From Hymenobacter sp. H14-R3 (GTDB lineage: Bacteria > Bacteroidota > Bacteroidia > Cytophagales > Hymenobacteraceae), in assembly GCF_030063445.1 (NCBI RefSeq), contig NZ_JASITD010000006.1, positions 124,362 to 188,361 of the forward strand: a stretch of 64,000 nt of DNA, in the 5' to 3' direction. A model generated the notes under the pieces. That model saw only the letters and a list, made by a program, of their open reading frames with translations. It was not told the origin of the DNA and did not search any database. The translations under genes were made by a program, and so were the position numbers. This document shows, in pieces, positions 25,071 to 33,076 of the stretch; positions within the stretch are counted from its first letter, which is position 1, and every line of letters starts with the position of its first letter.

Positions 25071-25859
25071 TTGTACCAACTCTTCGCTTACCTCCGCTAC
25101 TGGCTGCTGCGCTCTGGCAATGCCCACGGGCTGCACTCGCCGTTTGTGTTCGGGCTCTACACTACTGTTATCCGGCATACGGGTGACTACCAGGCATTTG
25201 CGCGCATTGAGGAGCGGCGGCTGGCGCTGCTGGCCAGCGAGCAGGTGCTGGACGTAACCGACTTTGGGGCCGGCTCGCAGGTAGCGGGCGCGGGCGGCCG
25301 CCGCCGGCCGGTGCGCGACATTGCCCGCCACGCGGCCAAGCCGCCGCGCCTGGCGCAGCTGCTGTTTCGGCTGGTCAACCACTTCCAGCCCGCCACTATT
25401 TTGGAATTGGGCACCTCGCTGGGCCTTACCACCGCCTACCTGGCGCTAGCTGACTCGCGCAGCCAGGTTATCACCTTCGAGGGCTGCCCTAACACGGCCG
25501 CCGTAGCCCGCCAAACGTTTGCCGAGCTAGGTATTCAAAACGCCCGCCTCGTGGCAGGCAACCTCGACCAGACGCTGCCCGCCACGCTGGCCAATCTGGC
25601 CCAGCCGCTCGATTTCGTGTTCTTCGATGGCAACCACCGCTACGAGCCCACGCTGCGCTACTTCGAGCAATGCCTGGCTAACGCCCACGAAAACAGCGTG
25701 TTCGTGCTCGACGATATTCACTGGTCGGCCGAGATGGAGCGGGCCTGGGTGGCCATCAAAGCGCACCCGTCGGTGACGGTCACGATTGACCTGTTCTACG
25801 TGGGGCTCGTATTTTTTCGTAAGAAGCAGCGCCGCGAAGATTTTTGGCTGCGGTACTGA
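25071..25859 (+). CDS. Class I SAM-dependent methyltransferase
   Basis: 262 residues from a TTG start; no ATG is available near the N-terminus. Rossmann-type motif I is ILELGTSLGLTTAYLA (about 110-125), followed by ITFEGCPNTAAVARQ (motif II) and FVFFDGNHRYEPTLRYFE (motif IV region with acidic and His residues typical of O-methyltransferases). The N-terminal LRSGNAHGLHSPFVF stretch is common to a Bacteroidota-specific group. The substrate is unknown. The start lies directly after a palindromic repeat, and transcription may come from within it. Confidence 0.75.
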   Translation: MYQLFAYLRYWLLRSGNAHGLHSPFVFGLYTTVIRHTGDYQAFARIEERRLALLASEQVLDVTDFGAGSQVAGAGGRRRPVRDIARHAAKPPRLAQLLFRLVNHFQPATILELGTSLGLTTAYLALADSRSQVITFEGCPNTAAVARQTFAELGIQNARLVAGNLDQTLPATLANLAQPLDFVFFDGNHRYEPTLRYFEQCLANAHENSVFVLDDIHWSAEMERAWVAIKAHPSVTVTIDLFYVGLVFFRKKQRREDFWLRY

Positions 25860-25917
25860 GAGCTAAACTTCATTTGTGGGTAACTTCGTTTTCTGACCCG
25901 CCCTCAACACGTAATTC

Positions 25918-26382
25918 ATGCCTACTCCAGACCAGCGCCTTGACCAATTGGAGCCCATCATCAGTGAAATGCTGGCCCGCCAAGATGAACTAAGCGCCAA
26001 GCAGGATGAGCTAAGTGCCCGGCAAAATGAGCTGGGTGCTAAAGTGGAGCGCGTGTCAGCACAGGTGCGGCAACTTACCGTTACCGTTACCAACTCGCTG
26101 ACTGTTCAGAGCAGCAATATTGAGTTTCTGCTCGTTAGAACTGATAAGCTTGAGCAAAATCAACTTGAGCTACGGAGTGAGATGGACCAGCGCTTTGACG
26201 CTGTAGACCAGCGCTTTGATGCTGTAGACCAGCGCTTTGACGCTGTAGACCAGCGCTTTGACGCTGTAGACCAGCGCTTTGATGCAATGGGCCAGCGCTT
26301 TGATGCCGTGGACCAGCGCTTCACTCAAATAGACCAGCGCTTCGAGCAGCTATTCGATTTCCTGAAAGAGAAGTTGAAATAA
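25918..26382 (+). CDS. Coiled-coil protein with DQRFDAV heptad repeats
   Basis: 154 residues, almost entirely predicted alpha-helical. The N-terminal half contains repeated QDELSA-type heptads. The C-terminal half has eight consecutive heptads of the form DQRFDAV, degenerating to DQRFTQI and DQRFEQL. No signal peptide, no membrane segment and no known domain. The helix probably forms an oligomeric coiled coil with a charged Arg/Asp ladder. Similar heptads occur in assorted bacterial and phage proteins without shared function, so no role is assigned. Its stop codon is one base from that of the convergent kdsA gene. Confidence 0.7.
   Translation: MPTPDQRLDQLEPIISEMLARQDELSAKQDELSARQNELGAKVERVSAQVRQLTVTVTNSLTVQSSNIEFLLVRTDKLEQNQLELRSEMDQRFDAVDQRFDAVDQRFDAVDQRFDAVDQRFDAMGQRFDAVDQRFTQIDQRFEQLFDFLKEKLK
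26185..26352 (+). repeat. Eight tandem 21-base coding repeats
   Basis: Units start at 26185, 26206, 26227, 26248, 26269, 26290, 26311 and 26332, with core GACCAGCGCTTTGA. The first five are nearly identical at DNA level; the last three diverge. The unit length is a multiple of three, so gain or loss of units would keep the reading frame. Confidence 0.9.
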
Positions 26383-26383
26383 A

Positions 26384-27238
26384 CTACAGCCCCTGCGGCT
26401 CCACGTCGCCGGTGGGGCGCACGGCTTCGCGCACGCGGGTGAGGCGCTGCAACAGGGCTTCGAGTTGGTCGAGGGGCAGCATATTGGCCCCGTCGGAGAG
26501 GGCGGTGGCGGGCGTGGGGTGCGTTTCGATAAACAGGCCGTCGGCCCCCACGGCGATGGCCGCCTTGGCAATGGTTTCGATGAGGGCGGGCTGGCCGCCG
26601 GTAACGCCGCTGGCCTGGTTGGGCTGTTGCAACGAGTGCGTTACATCCATCACCACGGGCACGCCGAAGCTGCGCATGGTGGGCAGGTTGCGGAAGTCGA
26701 CCACTAAGTCGCTGTAGCCGAACGAGTTGCCGCGGTCAGTGAGGATAACGTTGGGGTTGCCGGCGCCCTGCACCTTGTCCAGGGCCCAGCGCATGGCCTC
26801 GCCGTTCAGAAACTGGCCCTTCTTGATATTCACTACTTTACCGGTTTTGGCGGCGGCCACCAGCAGGTCGGTCTGGCGGCAGAGGAAAGCCGGAATTTGC
26901 AGCACGTCTACGTACTCGGCAGCCAGGGCGGCCTCGTCCGATTCGTGGATGTCTGTGACGGTGGGCACGCCGATTTCGCGCCCCACTTTTTGCAGAATGC
27001 GCAGCGCCGTTTCGTCGCCGATGCCCGTGAACGAGTCGAGCCGCGAGCGGTTGGCCTTGCGGTACGAACCTTTGAAAATGAACGGAATCTGGAGCTTATC
27101 GGTGATGTGCTTGATGCGCTCGGCAATGCGCAGGGCCATGTCTTCGCCCTCGATAACGCAGGGCCCGGCCATCAGAAAAAACTGGCCGGAGTTGGTGTTG
27201 CGGAAGTGGGGGAGGGCCTGGGCCAGGGAGGTAAGCAT
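26384..27238 (-). CDS. kdsA: 3-deoxy-8-phosphooctulonate synthase
   Basis: 284 residues. Condenses phosphoenolpyruvate and arabinose-5-phosphate to KDO-8-phosphate for lipopolysaccharide. Signatures: MAGPCVIEGEDMALRIAE at the N-terminus, FKGSYRKANRSRLDSFTG, GVPTVTDIHE, IPAFLCRQTDLLVAA and FGVPVVMDVTHSLQQPN. The ATG at 27238 (MLTSLAQALPHF) gives the family start; the open frame upstream runs through repeat-like DNA (GGAGTGAATGAGTAA). Its presence agrees with a Gram-negative envelope. It follows a methyltransferase gene after 68 bases. Confidence 0.96.
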   Translation of the reverse strand: MLTSLAQALPHFRNTNSGQFFLMAGPCVIEGEDMALRIAERIKHITDKLQIPFIFKGSYRKANRSRLDSFTGIGDETALRILQKVGREIGVPTVTDIHESDEAALAAEYVDVLQIPAFLCRQTDLLVAAAKTGKVVNIKKGQFLNGEAMRWALDKVQGAGNPNVILTDRGNSFGYSDLVVDFRNLPTMRSFGVPVVMDVTHSLQQPNQASGVTGGQPALIETIAKAAIAVGADGLFIETHPTPATALSDGANMLPLDQLEALLQRLTRVREAVRPTGDVEPQGL

Positions 27239-27306
27239 CGGTAAAGGAGTGAATGAGTAACTGTGTAAACTGTCATTGCTGCACAGGCTCGCCATGACGG
27301 GCGTTT

Positions 27307-27918
27307 TCACCTTTTTTGCAGGCAAATAAACAGCTCGCGGCCGGCGCGGGCGGGCAGCGAGTTGTGCGCCGTATCGAAATGGACGAACTCGAAATACGGT
27401 TGAAAGTAGGCGGCGTACTCTTCGCGGCTACCGCCAAACGGCGGTTCGGTAGCGCCCGCAAACTCGGCGTCGAAGAGCAGGCCCACCAGCTTGCCGCTCG
27501 GGCGCAGCAGCGCGGCGCACTGCCGGGCGTAGGCGGGCCGCAGGGCGGGGTCGAGGGCACTCACGAAGGTTTGCTCGATAACCAAATCAAAGGGCTTGGG
27601 GGGGGAAAGCGCGAAGAAATCTGCTTGCTGCAGGTTTTCTTTCGGAAAATCGGGCACGCGGGCGGCCAGCGCGGCCAGGGGCTCGGCGGCCAGGTCGGCT
27701 ACTACCACGTGCCGGAAGCCCAGGCGGTGCAAATATTCGGCCTCGTAGGCGCGGCCGGCCCCCGGAATCAGAATGCGAAATTCCTGATTAACTGGTAGTT
27801 GGTCGAAATAGGCGCGCATGGGCGGGGTAATGCGCCCGGCATCCCAGCCGGCGCGGCCGGGAGTGGCGTAGCGGGCCTGCCAATAGGCGGCGTCGAAGGC
27901 CGGAAAAACCGTTTGCAT
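27307..27918 (-). CDS. TPMT-type SAM-dependent methyltransferase
   Basis: 203 residues. The thiopurine-methyltransferase-like fold is suggested by the N-terminal signature YWQARYATPGRAGWDAGRI, then ILIPGAGRAYEAEYLHRLG (SAM-binding motif I), VVVADLAAEPLAAL and FDLVIEQTFVSALDP. Proteins of this family methylate sulfur, selenium, tellurium or halide substrates. The Bacteroidota members are not characterised well enough to name one. A clean TACCTTTG promoter element is found at 27979-27986. It probably shares a transcript with kdsA downstream. Confidence 0.8.
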   Translation of the reverse strand: MQTVFPAFDAAYWQARYATPGRAGWDAGRITPPMRAYFDQLPVNQEFRILIPGAGRAYEAEYLHRLGFRHVVVADLAAEPLAALAARVPDFPKENLQQADFFALSPPKPFDLVIEQTFVSALDPALRPAYARQCAALLRPSGKLVGLLFDAEFAGATEPPFGGSREEYAAYFQPYFEFVHFDTAHNSLPARAGRELFICLQKR

Positions 27919-27978
27919 GAGAGCTAATTATAACGACGACCGGAGCCGATTGGAAATTTCGCCTATTTTTACCCATCA

Positions 27979-27986
27979 CAAAGGTA
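27979..27986 (-). promoter_or_regulatory. -7 element for the TPMT-type gene (TACCTTTG)
   Basis: Exact TAnnTTTG on the minus strand, predicting a leader of roughly 55 bases before the ATG at 27918. Confidence 0.5.
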
Positions 27987-28054
27987 GGTACCGGCCCGGT
28001 CGCCCGGGGTTGCCTACCCTTTTCCCGCCACTTCTTTCCCCCAGAACCCCTTTT

Positions 28055-29008
28055 ATGGAGCCTCAACAGGAATACACCGAACCCCGCAAAAACAATAGCC
28101 GCGTGTTGCTATGGGTAGCGCTCGTTTTGGTGCTGCTCGGTATCAACGGGGTGCTGTTTTACCTTAACTCGCAGAAGAAAACGGAGAACGAGCAGCTTAC
28201 TACCCAGGTGCAGGCCAAGGATACCAAGCTGCAAGCCCAGATAAAGGAGTACGAGGACCTCAAAACCAGCTACGAGCGCCAGAGCCAGGACCTGCAAAAG
28301 CTGGGCCTCAGCAACGACTCGCTCGAAGCCCGCATTTCGGGCATCAATGCCGACTTGCTCAAGCTGCGCTCCTTTAAAGCCGGCTCGTTTTCGGTGGCCG
28401 AGCAGCGCCGTTTCAAGCAGCGCGCCCTCAACCTGGAAACCCAGCTCAAGCAGAAGGACGACCAGATTGCCGACCTGAAAAAGTCGAACGAGGACCTCTA
28501 CGTGGAAACCACGACCCTCAAGGAAAAGCAGAATAAGCTGACTGACACCATCAGCACGATTGCCAAAACCAACCGCGACCTAAGTGAGAAAGTGACTGTG
28601 GCCTCACGCGTGCAGGCCAGCAATATCCGCGTGAGCGTGCTCAACAAAAAGGATAAGGAGAAGGAAGACGACAAGGAGGAGTTCAAGGCCAAGAAGGTGG
28701 ACCGCGTGAAAGTAGCCTTCGCGCTGTCGCGCAACGACGTGACGGCCAAGGATACCAAAACCGTCTACATGCGCATTCTGGAGCCCGACGGCGCGGCTCT
28801 TTATAACCTGAGCACGGGCGGCGGCACCTTCACCGTGGACGGCCAGGAGGCTTTCTACACCATGAAGCAGGATGTGGTGTTCGATAACACCAAGCAGGCC
28901 CTCAACTTCGTGTATGCCAAGGGGGCCGACTACAAAATTGGCCAGCACACGGTAGAGCTTTACGAAGGCGGTGCGTTGATGGGCAAAGCTACGTTTACGC
29001 TTAAGTAA
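28055..29008 (+). CDS. Single-pass membrane protein with long periplasmic coiled coil
   Basis: 317 residues. A short cytoplasmic N-terminus (MEPQQEYTEPRKNN) is followed by one membrane helix (about 17-38) and a coiled coil from about 40 to 195 (ENEQLTTQVQ, KSNEDLYVETTTLKEKQ). A basic/acidic hinge (KKDKEKEDDKEE) leads into a C-terminal beta-rich domain of about 95 residues (VKVAFALSRNDVTAKDTKTVY ... HTVELYEGGALMGKATFTL). No known family name is recognised. The architecture suggests an envelope-spanning scaffold (inference). A strong terminator follows at 29035. The frame is open 46 codons upstream, but the ATG at 28055 fits the membrane topology. Confidence 0.75.
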   Translation: MEPQQEYTEPRKNNSRVLLWVALVLVLLGINGVLFYLNSQKKTENEQLTTQVQAKDTKLQAQIKEYEDLKTSYERQSQDLQKLGLSNDSLEARISGINADLLKLRSFKAGSFSVAEQRRFKQRALNLETQLKQKDDQIADLKKSNEDLYVETTTLKEKQNKLTDTISTIAKTNRDLSEKVTVASRVQASNIRVSVLNKKDKEKEDDKEEFKAKKVDRVKVAFALSRNDVTAKDTKTVYMRILEPDGAALYNLSTGGGTFTVDGQEAFYTMKQDVVFDNTKQALNFVYAKGADYKIGQHTVELYEGGALMGKATFTLK

Positions 29009-29034
29009 TTGCTGGATAAATAGTTGCGTTATAG

Positions 29035-29076
29035 AGAACGTCCGGCTGCGCACTGCGCAGCCGGACGTTCTTTTTG
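29035..29076 (+). terminator. Rho-independent terminator of the coiled-coil membrane protein gene
   Basis: A perfect 17-base stem (29035-29051, 29055-29071) with a three-base loop, followed by a T-tract. Confidence 0.9.
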
Positions 29077-29088
29077 GTTATTCGGGCT

Positions 29089-29159
29089 GTGCGGTAAGGT
29101 TTCGCTTGCCGTTTTAGCGTTATTCTTCCTACCCACGGCAAGCGAAAGCTTGCCGCACA
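29089..29159. repeat. Intergenic palindromic element, family D variant
   Basis: Arms of about 24 bases (29089-29112 and 29136-29159: GTGCGGTAAGGTTTCGCTTG and near-complement). Same GCGGTAAGctTtcGCTTGCC vocabulary as 22217-22280. It stands between a terminator and the start of the GH3 fusion gene, 15 bases before its TTG. Confidence 0.75.
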
Positions 29160-29174
29160 TTTCGTTCGCCTCAC

Positions 29175-32100
29175 TTGCTGCTCAAAAAATACCTGCTGCT
29201 GCTTTTGCTGGCCGTGCCGCTGCTGGCCCCCGCCCAGCGACGCCCAATTGCCCGCCCGCGCCCAAAACCGGCGGCTGTTATCACCAAAAAAAGGCCTCCC
29301 AGCGGCCAGCAGCCCGCCTTTCTGCGCTACCTGCACTCGCCGTGGGTCGATAGCCTGATGCGCACGCTCACGCCGCGGCAGCGGGTGGCGCAGCTGTTTA
29401 TGCTGGCCGCATACTCCAATAAGCCAGCTATTTACCAAGACTCCATTTCCACGCTGATAAGGGATTATGGCATTGGCGGGCTGATATTTTTTCAGGGCGG
29501 GCCGGTGCGGCAAGCGCGGCTGCTCAACCGCTTTCAGGCCCAAAGCCGGGTGCCGCTGCTGGTGGCCATGGATGGTGAGTGGGGCGCGGGCATGCGCCTC
29601 GACAGCGTGCTGAAGTTTCCGTACCAGATGAGCCTGGGCGCGGTGCCGGCCGCCGATTCGGGGCTGGTGTACGATATGGGGCGCGAGGTGGCGCGGCAGT
29701 TTACCCGCCTGGGCATGCAGGTCAATTTTGCGCCAGTAGTGGATGTTAATAACAACCCCGCCAACCCGGTTATCGGCTTCCGCTCGTGGGGCGAAAACCC
29801 GGCGGCCGTGGCGCGCCTTAGTCGCCTGTATATGAAGGGAATGCAGGATGCGGGCGTGCTGGCCGTGGCCAAGCACTTCCCGGGCCACGGCGACGTAGAT
29901 GCCGACTCGCACCTGGCCCTGCCCGTGGTGCGCGTAGACCGCCAGCGCCTCGACACCCTGGAACTGCCGCCCTTCAAAAGCATGATTGCCAACGGGATAG
30001 GCGGCATGATGGTGGCCCACCTCAACGTGCCGGCTCTCGATACCGTGCGCGGCCCCAGCACACTCTCCAAGCCCATTATCACGGGCATCTTGCGGCAGCA
30101 ATTGGGCTTCAAAGGCGTGGTGTTTACCGACGCCATGAACATGAAGGGCCTGCTCAGCCAAGTGCCGCCCGGCGAGGCCGAAGTACGCGCCCTGCTGGCC
30201 GGCAACGACGTACTGGAGTTCAGCAAAAATGTGCCACTGGCGCTGGCCAGCGTGCTGGCCGCCGTAGACAGCGGCCGCATCAGCCAGGCACGCATTGACG
30301 AAAGCTGCCGCCGGGTGCTGGCCCTCAAGCAGTGGGCGGGCTTGCGTAAGCGGCCGGTTATCAGTGAGAAAGACATTATTGCGGACCTCAACCCGGCCCA
30401 CGCCCGTTACCTGGCGCACCGCCTCACGGCCCACAGCCTCACGCTGCTGCGCAACCAGGGCAATATGCTGCCCGTGCAGCGGCTCGATACCCTGCGCATG
30501 GCCACGCTGGTGCTGGGCGGCAACCCCGCCGACACTACCGATTTTCAAAAAGCCGTGGCCAGCTACGCGCCCATGGCGCACTTTCACCTGCCCGCCGCGC
30601 CCACCCTGGATGAGCTGGTGGACATCCGGGCCCGGCTATTTGGCTACGATGTGGTGCTGGTGGCGCTGCAAAGCCTGGGCCGGCTGCCGGCCACCAGCTT
30701 TGGCATTGCGCCCGAGGCCAACCTGCTGCTACGCGAGCTTACCAAGCCCGGCCAGCGCGTGATTCTCAGCATCTTCGGCTCGGCCTACGCGGCGGCCAAG
30801 GTGCGCGATTTTGACCGGGCCAGCGCCGTAGTAATGGCCTACCAGGAAAGCCCCGAGGCCCAGGAGCTGGCCGCGCAGCTCATTTTTGGTGGCATCGGGG
30901 CGGTGGGTAAGCTGCCCGTAACGGTAGCCAACAACCTGCCGGCCGGCTTCGGCCTGCGCACCCAGCCCGGCCTGCGCCTGGCCTACGCCCACCCCGAAGA
31001 TGCGGGCCTGGATGGCCGCCTCGAAGCCCGCATCGATAGCGTGATGGCGCAGGCGCTGGCCGCCGGGGCCACGCCGGGCGGGCAGGTGCTCATTGCCCGG
31101 CGCGGCGTAGTGGTGCTGCGCAAAAGCTATGGTTACCAGGCAGCTACGAACGGCGCGACGTTGCCAGCAAGCCTATCCGCAAGCCCAGCGGCCAGCTCGG
31201 CGGCGAGTGGTTTTGGGAGCGAGCCGGGCGCGGCCGCCGGCGCGCCGCCCGCGCAAGCCGCGCCGGGCGCTGGGCCGCAGGGGCCGCGCCGGGTGCAGAA
31301 TACCGACCTCTACGACCTGGCTTCCTTAACTAAAGTGCTGGCCGCCACGCCGGCCTTGCTCAAGCTGCAAGAGCAAGGCAAATTCAGCCCCGATAGCACG
31401 CTGGGCCAGCTATTTCCTTTCTTGCGCAAAACGGATAAGGCTGGGTTGAAGCTGCGCGACGTGCTAACCCACCAGGCTGGCCTGCCCGCCTGGATTCCGT
31501 TCTGGAAGGACTTTGCCAAGACCGATGGCACGCTGCGCCGCCGCTGGTTCCGGCCCGATTCGTCGGCGCGGTTTCCGCTGCCGGTGGCGCGCGGGCTGTG
31601 GGGTCGCCGGCAGCTGCCGGCGCGCATTTACGGCCGCATTGGCGACGCGCCGCTCAACGCCAAGCCGGGCTACGTGTACTCCGATTTGTCGTTTTACCTC
31701 TACCCCGAGCTGGTGCAGCGGCGCACGGGGCAGTCGTTTGAGCAGTTTTTACAAAAATCAGTCTATCAGGTACTTGGCTCGGGCCTGCATTTCCAGCCGT
31801 TGCACCACGCAGCCGAAAACCGGATTGCGCCCACCGAGTACGACTCGCTGTTTCGGCGCCAGCTGCTGCGCGGCTACGTCGACGACGAGGGCGCGGCGCT
31901 ACTAGGCGGCGTGTCGGGCCACGCGGGTTTGTTTGGCTCGGCCAACGACGTGGCGCAGCTGGCGCAAACGTATGCTTGGGGCGGGCGCTACGGCGGCCAG
32001 CAGGTATTCAGTAAAGAGATTCTGGCCGACTGGACGCGCCAGCAATTTCCCGGCACCGCCAACCGGCGTGCCCTGGCTTTTGACCGGCCCAGCGCCCCGG

Positions 32101-32306
32101 CCGCCGGCAACACCGCTCCGGGCGCGTCGGCGGGCAGCTTTGGGCACTCGGGCTTCACGGGTACGTATTTCTGGGTCGACCCCGCGCGGGAATTGGTGGT
32201 GGTGGTGCTCACCAACCGCCTCAATCCCTCGCGGCGCAACAATAAGCTGAGCGACCTCAACGTGCGCACCCAGATTCAGCAGGTGGTAATTGAGGCCGTG
32301 CGGTAG
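29175..32306 (+). CDS. GH3 beta-N-acetylhexosaminidase / beta-lactamase-type serine hydrolase fusion
   Basis: 1043 residues, TTG start, signal peptide about 1-21. Residues 55-400 form a glycoside hydrolase 3 domain with the NagZ-type motif KHFPGHGD (233-240) and nucleophile Asp319 in VFTDAMNMKG, followed by a GH3 C-terminal-like region (about 420-610). After an Ala/Pro/Gly-rich linker (about 665-705) comes a class C beta-lactamase/transpeptidase-like domain with SLTK (Ser717, Lys720), a YSD triad position and HSGFTG. The fusion probably removes GlcNAc from peptidoglycan fragments and acts on stem peptides or esters in the periplasm (inference). This architecture is known in Bacteroidota. Confidence 0.92.
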   Translation: MLLKKYLLLLLLAVPLLAPAQRRPIARPRPKPAAVITKKRPPSGQQPAFLRYLHSPWVDSLMRTLTPRQRVAQLFMLAAYSNKPAIYQDSISTLIRDYGIGGLIFFQGGPVRQARLLNRFQAQSRVPLLVAMDGEWGAGMRLDSVLKFPYQMSLGAVPAADSGLVYDMGREVARQFTRLGMQVNFAPVVDVNNNPANPVIGFRSWGENPAAVARLSRLYMKGMQDAGVLAVAKHFPGHGDVDADSHLALPVVRVDRQRLDTLELPPFKSMIANGIGGMMVAHLNVPALDTVRGPSTLSKPIITGILRQQLGFKGVVFTDAMNMKGLLSQVPPGEAEVRALLAGNDVLEFSKNVPLALASVLAAVDSGRISQARIDESCRRVLALKQWAGLRKRPVISEKDIIADLNPAHARYLAHRLTAHSLTLLRNQGNMLPVQRLDTLRMATLVLGGNPADTTDFQKAVASYAPMAHFHLPAAPTLDELVDIRARLFGYDVVLVALQSLGRLPATSFGIAPEANLLLRELTKPGQRVILSIFGSAYAAAKVRDFDRASAVVMAYQESPEAQELAAQLIFGGIGAVGKLPVTVANNLPAGFGLRTQPGLRLAYAHPEDAGLDGRLEARIDSVMAQALAAGATPGGQVLIARRGVVVLRKSYGYQAATNGATLPASLSASPAASSAASGFGSEPGAAAGAPPAQAAPGAGPQGPRRVQNTDLYDLASLTKVLAATPALLKLQEQGKFSPDSTLGQLFPFLRKTDKAGLKLRDVLTHQAGLPAWIPFWKDFAKTDGTLRRRWFRPDSSARFPLPVARGLWGRRQLPARIYGRIGDAPLNAKPGYVYSDLSFYLYPELVQRRTGQSFEQFLQKSVYQVLGSGLHFQPLHHAAENRIAPTEYDSLFRRQLLRGYVDDEGAALLGGVSGHAGLFGSANDVAQLAQTYAWGGRYGGQQVFSKEILADWTRQQFPGTANRRALAFDRPSAPAAGNTAPGASAGSFGHSGFTGTYFWVDPARELVVVVLTNRLNPSRRNNKLSDLNVRTQIQQVVIEAVR

Positions 32307-32371
32307 GAATGCAACCATTTTGCAGAAGATGATAACCCCATAGTTGTATAAAAGCTGGCCATACAACCCTG

Positions 32372-33007
32372 ATGAAAAATCTCCGCTACCTAGTGGCTGC
32401 CACTAGCGCTATGCTCCTGGTAGGCTGCACCAACTCTCCCGAAGAATACCGCCTCACCAGCAAGCAATTGGCTTGGCAGAGCTACCAGGCGGGGCAGGTG
32501 CTCCGCTTCGCGCAACGCCCGGCCGGGCCCGTGCGCACCTACCGTATCACGGGGGTAGAAGACCACTTGGAGCGGCAGCCTACGGGCATAAACTTCACTA
32601 TCCTTCCCAGCCGTAAAATTGACTGTCAGCACGTGACAGTTACCGCGCAACGTACTGATACTACGGCGCTGGAAACGATGGTGCTGGATTTTAGGCTGAG
32701 CTATTATGCCGGGAATATAAATTTTCGGCCGGCTATTGGTTGGCAGGGCGTTGAGGCGTCCCGCGAAATGCCGATAGACTCTGTCAACAAAGGCGCTGCG
32801 TTCGATTCTTTGCAATATCCGGGTGTGCAGTCGCTGAAAACGATATCCCTTGGCGGAACTACTTACGCCCCGGTGCTACGAATATCACCTTTTGCCTTGC
32901 CTGCCACTCCTGCCAACGGAACATTACGGATGCTATACTATGCTAAAGGTGCGGGCGTGGTGGCCTTTGAGGAAGTGGGAATTGGGCTGTGGTATCGTTT
33001 GCCCTAG
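32372..33007 (+). CDS. Putative lipoprotein of unknown function
   Basis: 211 residues. A lipoprotein signal peptide ends in the lipobox LVGC with Cys19. The mature part is probably beta-rich and has two further Cys-poor halves without a recognised motif. The base composition is visibly lower in G+C than the flanking enzyme genes, which may mean a recently acquired or weakly constrained gene. It is followed after 9 bases by a frame that leads into the acyl-CoA ligase gene. Function unknown. Confidence 0.7.
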   Translation: MKNLRYLVAATSAMLLVGCTNSPEEYRLTSKQLAWQSYQAGQVLRFAQRPAGPVRTYRITGVEDHLERQPTGINFTILPSRKIDCQHVTVTAQRTDTTALETMVLDFRLSYYAGNINFRPAIGWQGVEASREMPIDSVNKGAAFDSLQYPGVQSLKTISLGGTTYAPVLRISPFALPATPANGTLRMLYYAKGAGVVAFEEVGIGLWYRLP

Positions 33008-33076
33008 CGTAGCCCAATGCGCGGCGTGGCTGCTATCTTCCGCCCCGCAACTTCCCACTCCTCCTTTGCCCCGTTT

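Noticed and set aside
26185..26352. CRISPR-like regular repeats
   Set aside because: The units are contiguous 21-mers with no spacers and code for heptads in frame; no cas gene is nearby.
29001..30587. Minus-strand open frame (528 codons) opposite the GH3 domain
   Set aside because: Antisense shadow. The plus strand has KHFPGHGD and the GH3 nucleophile.
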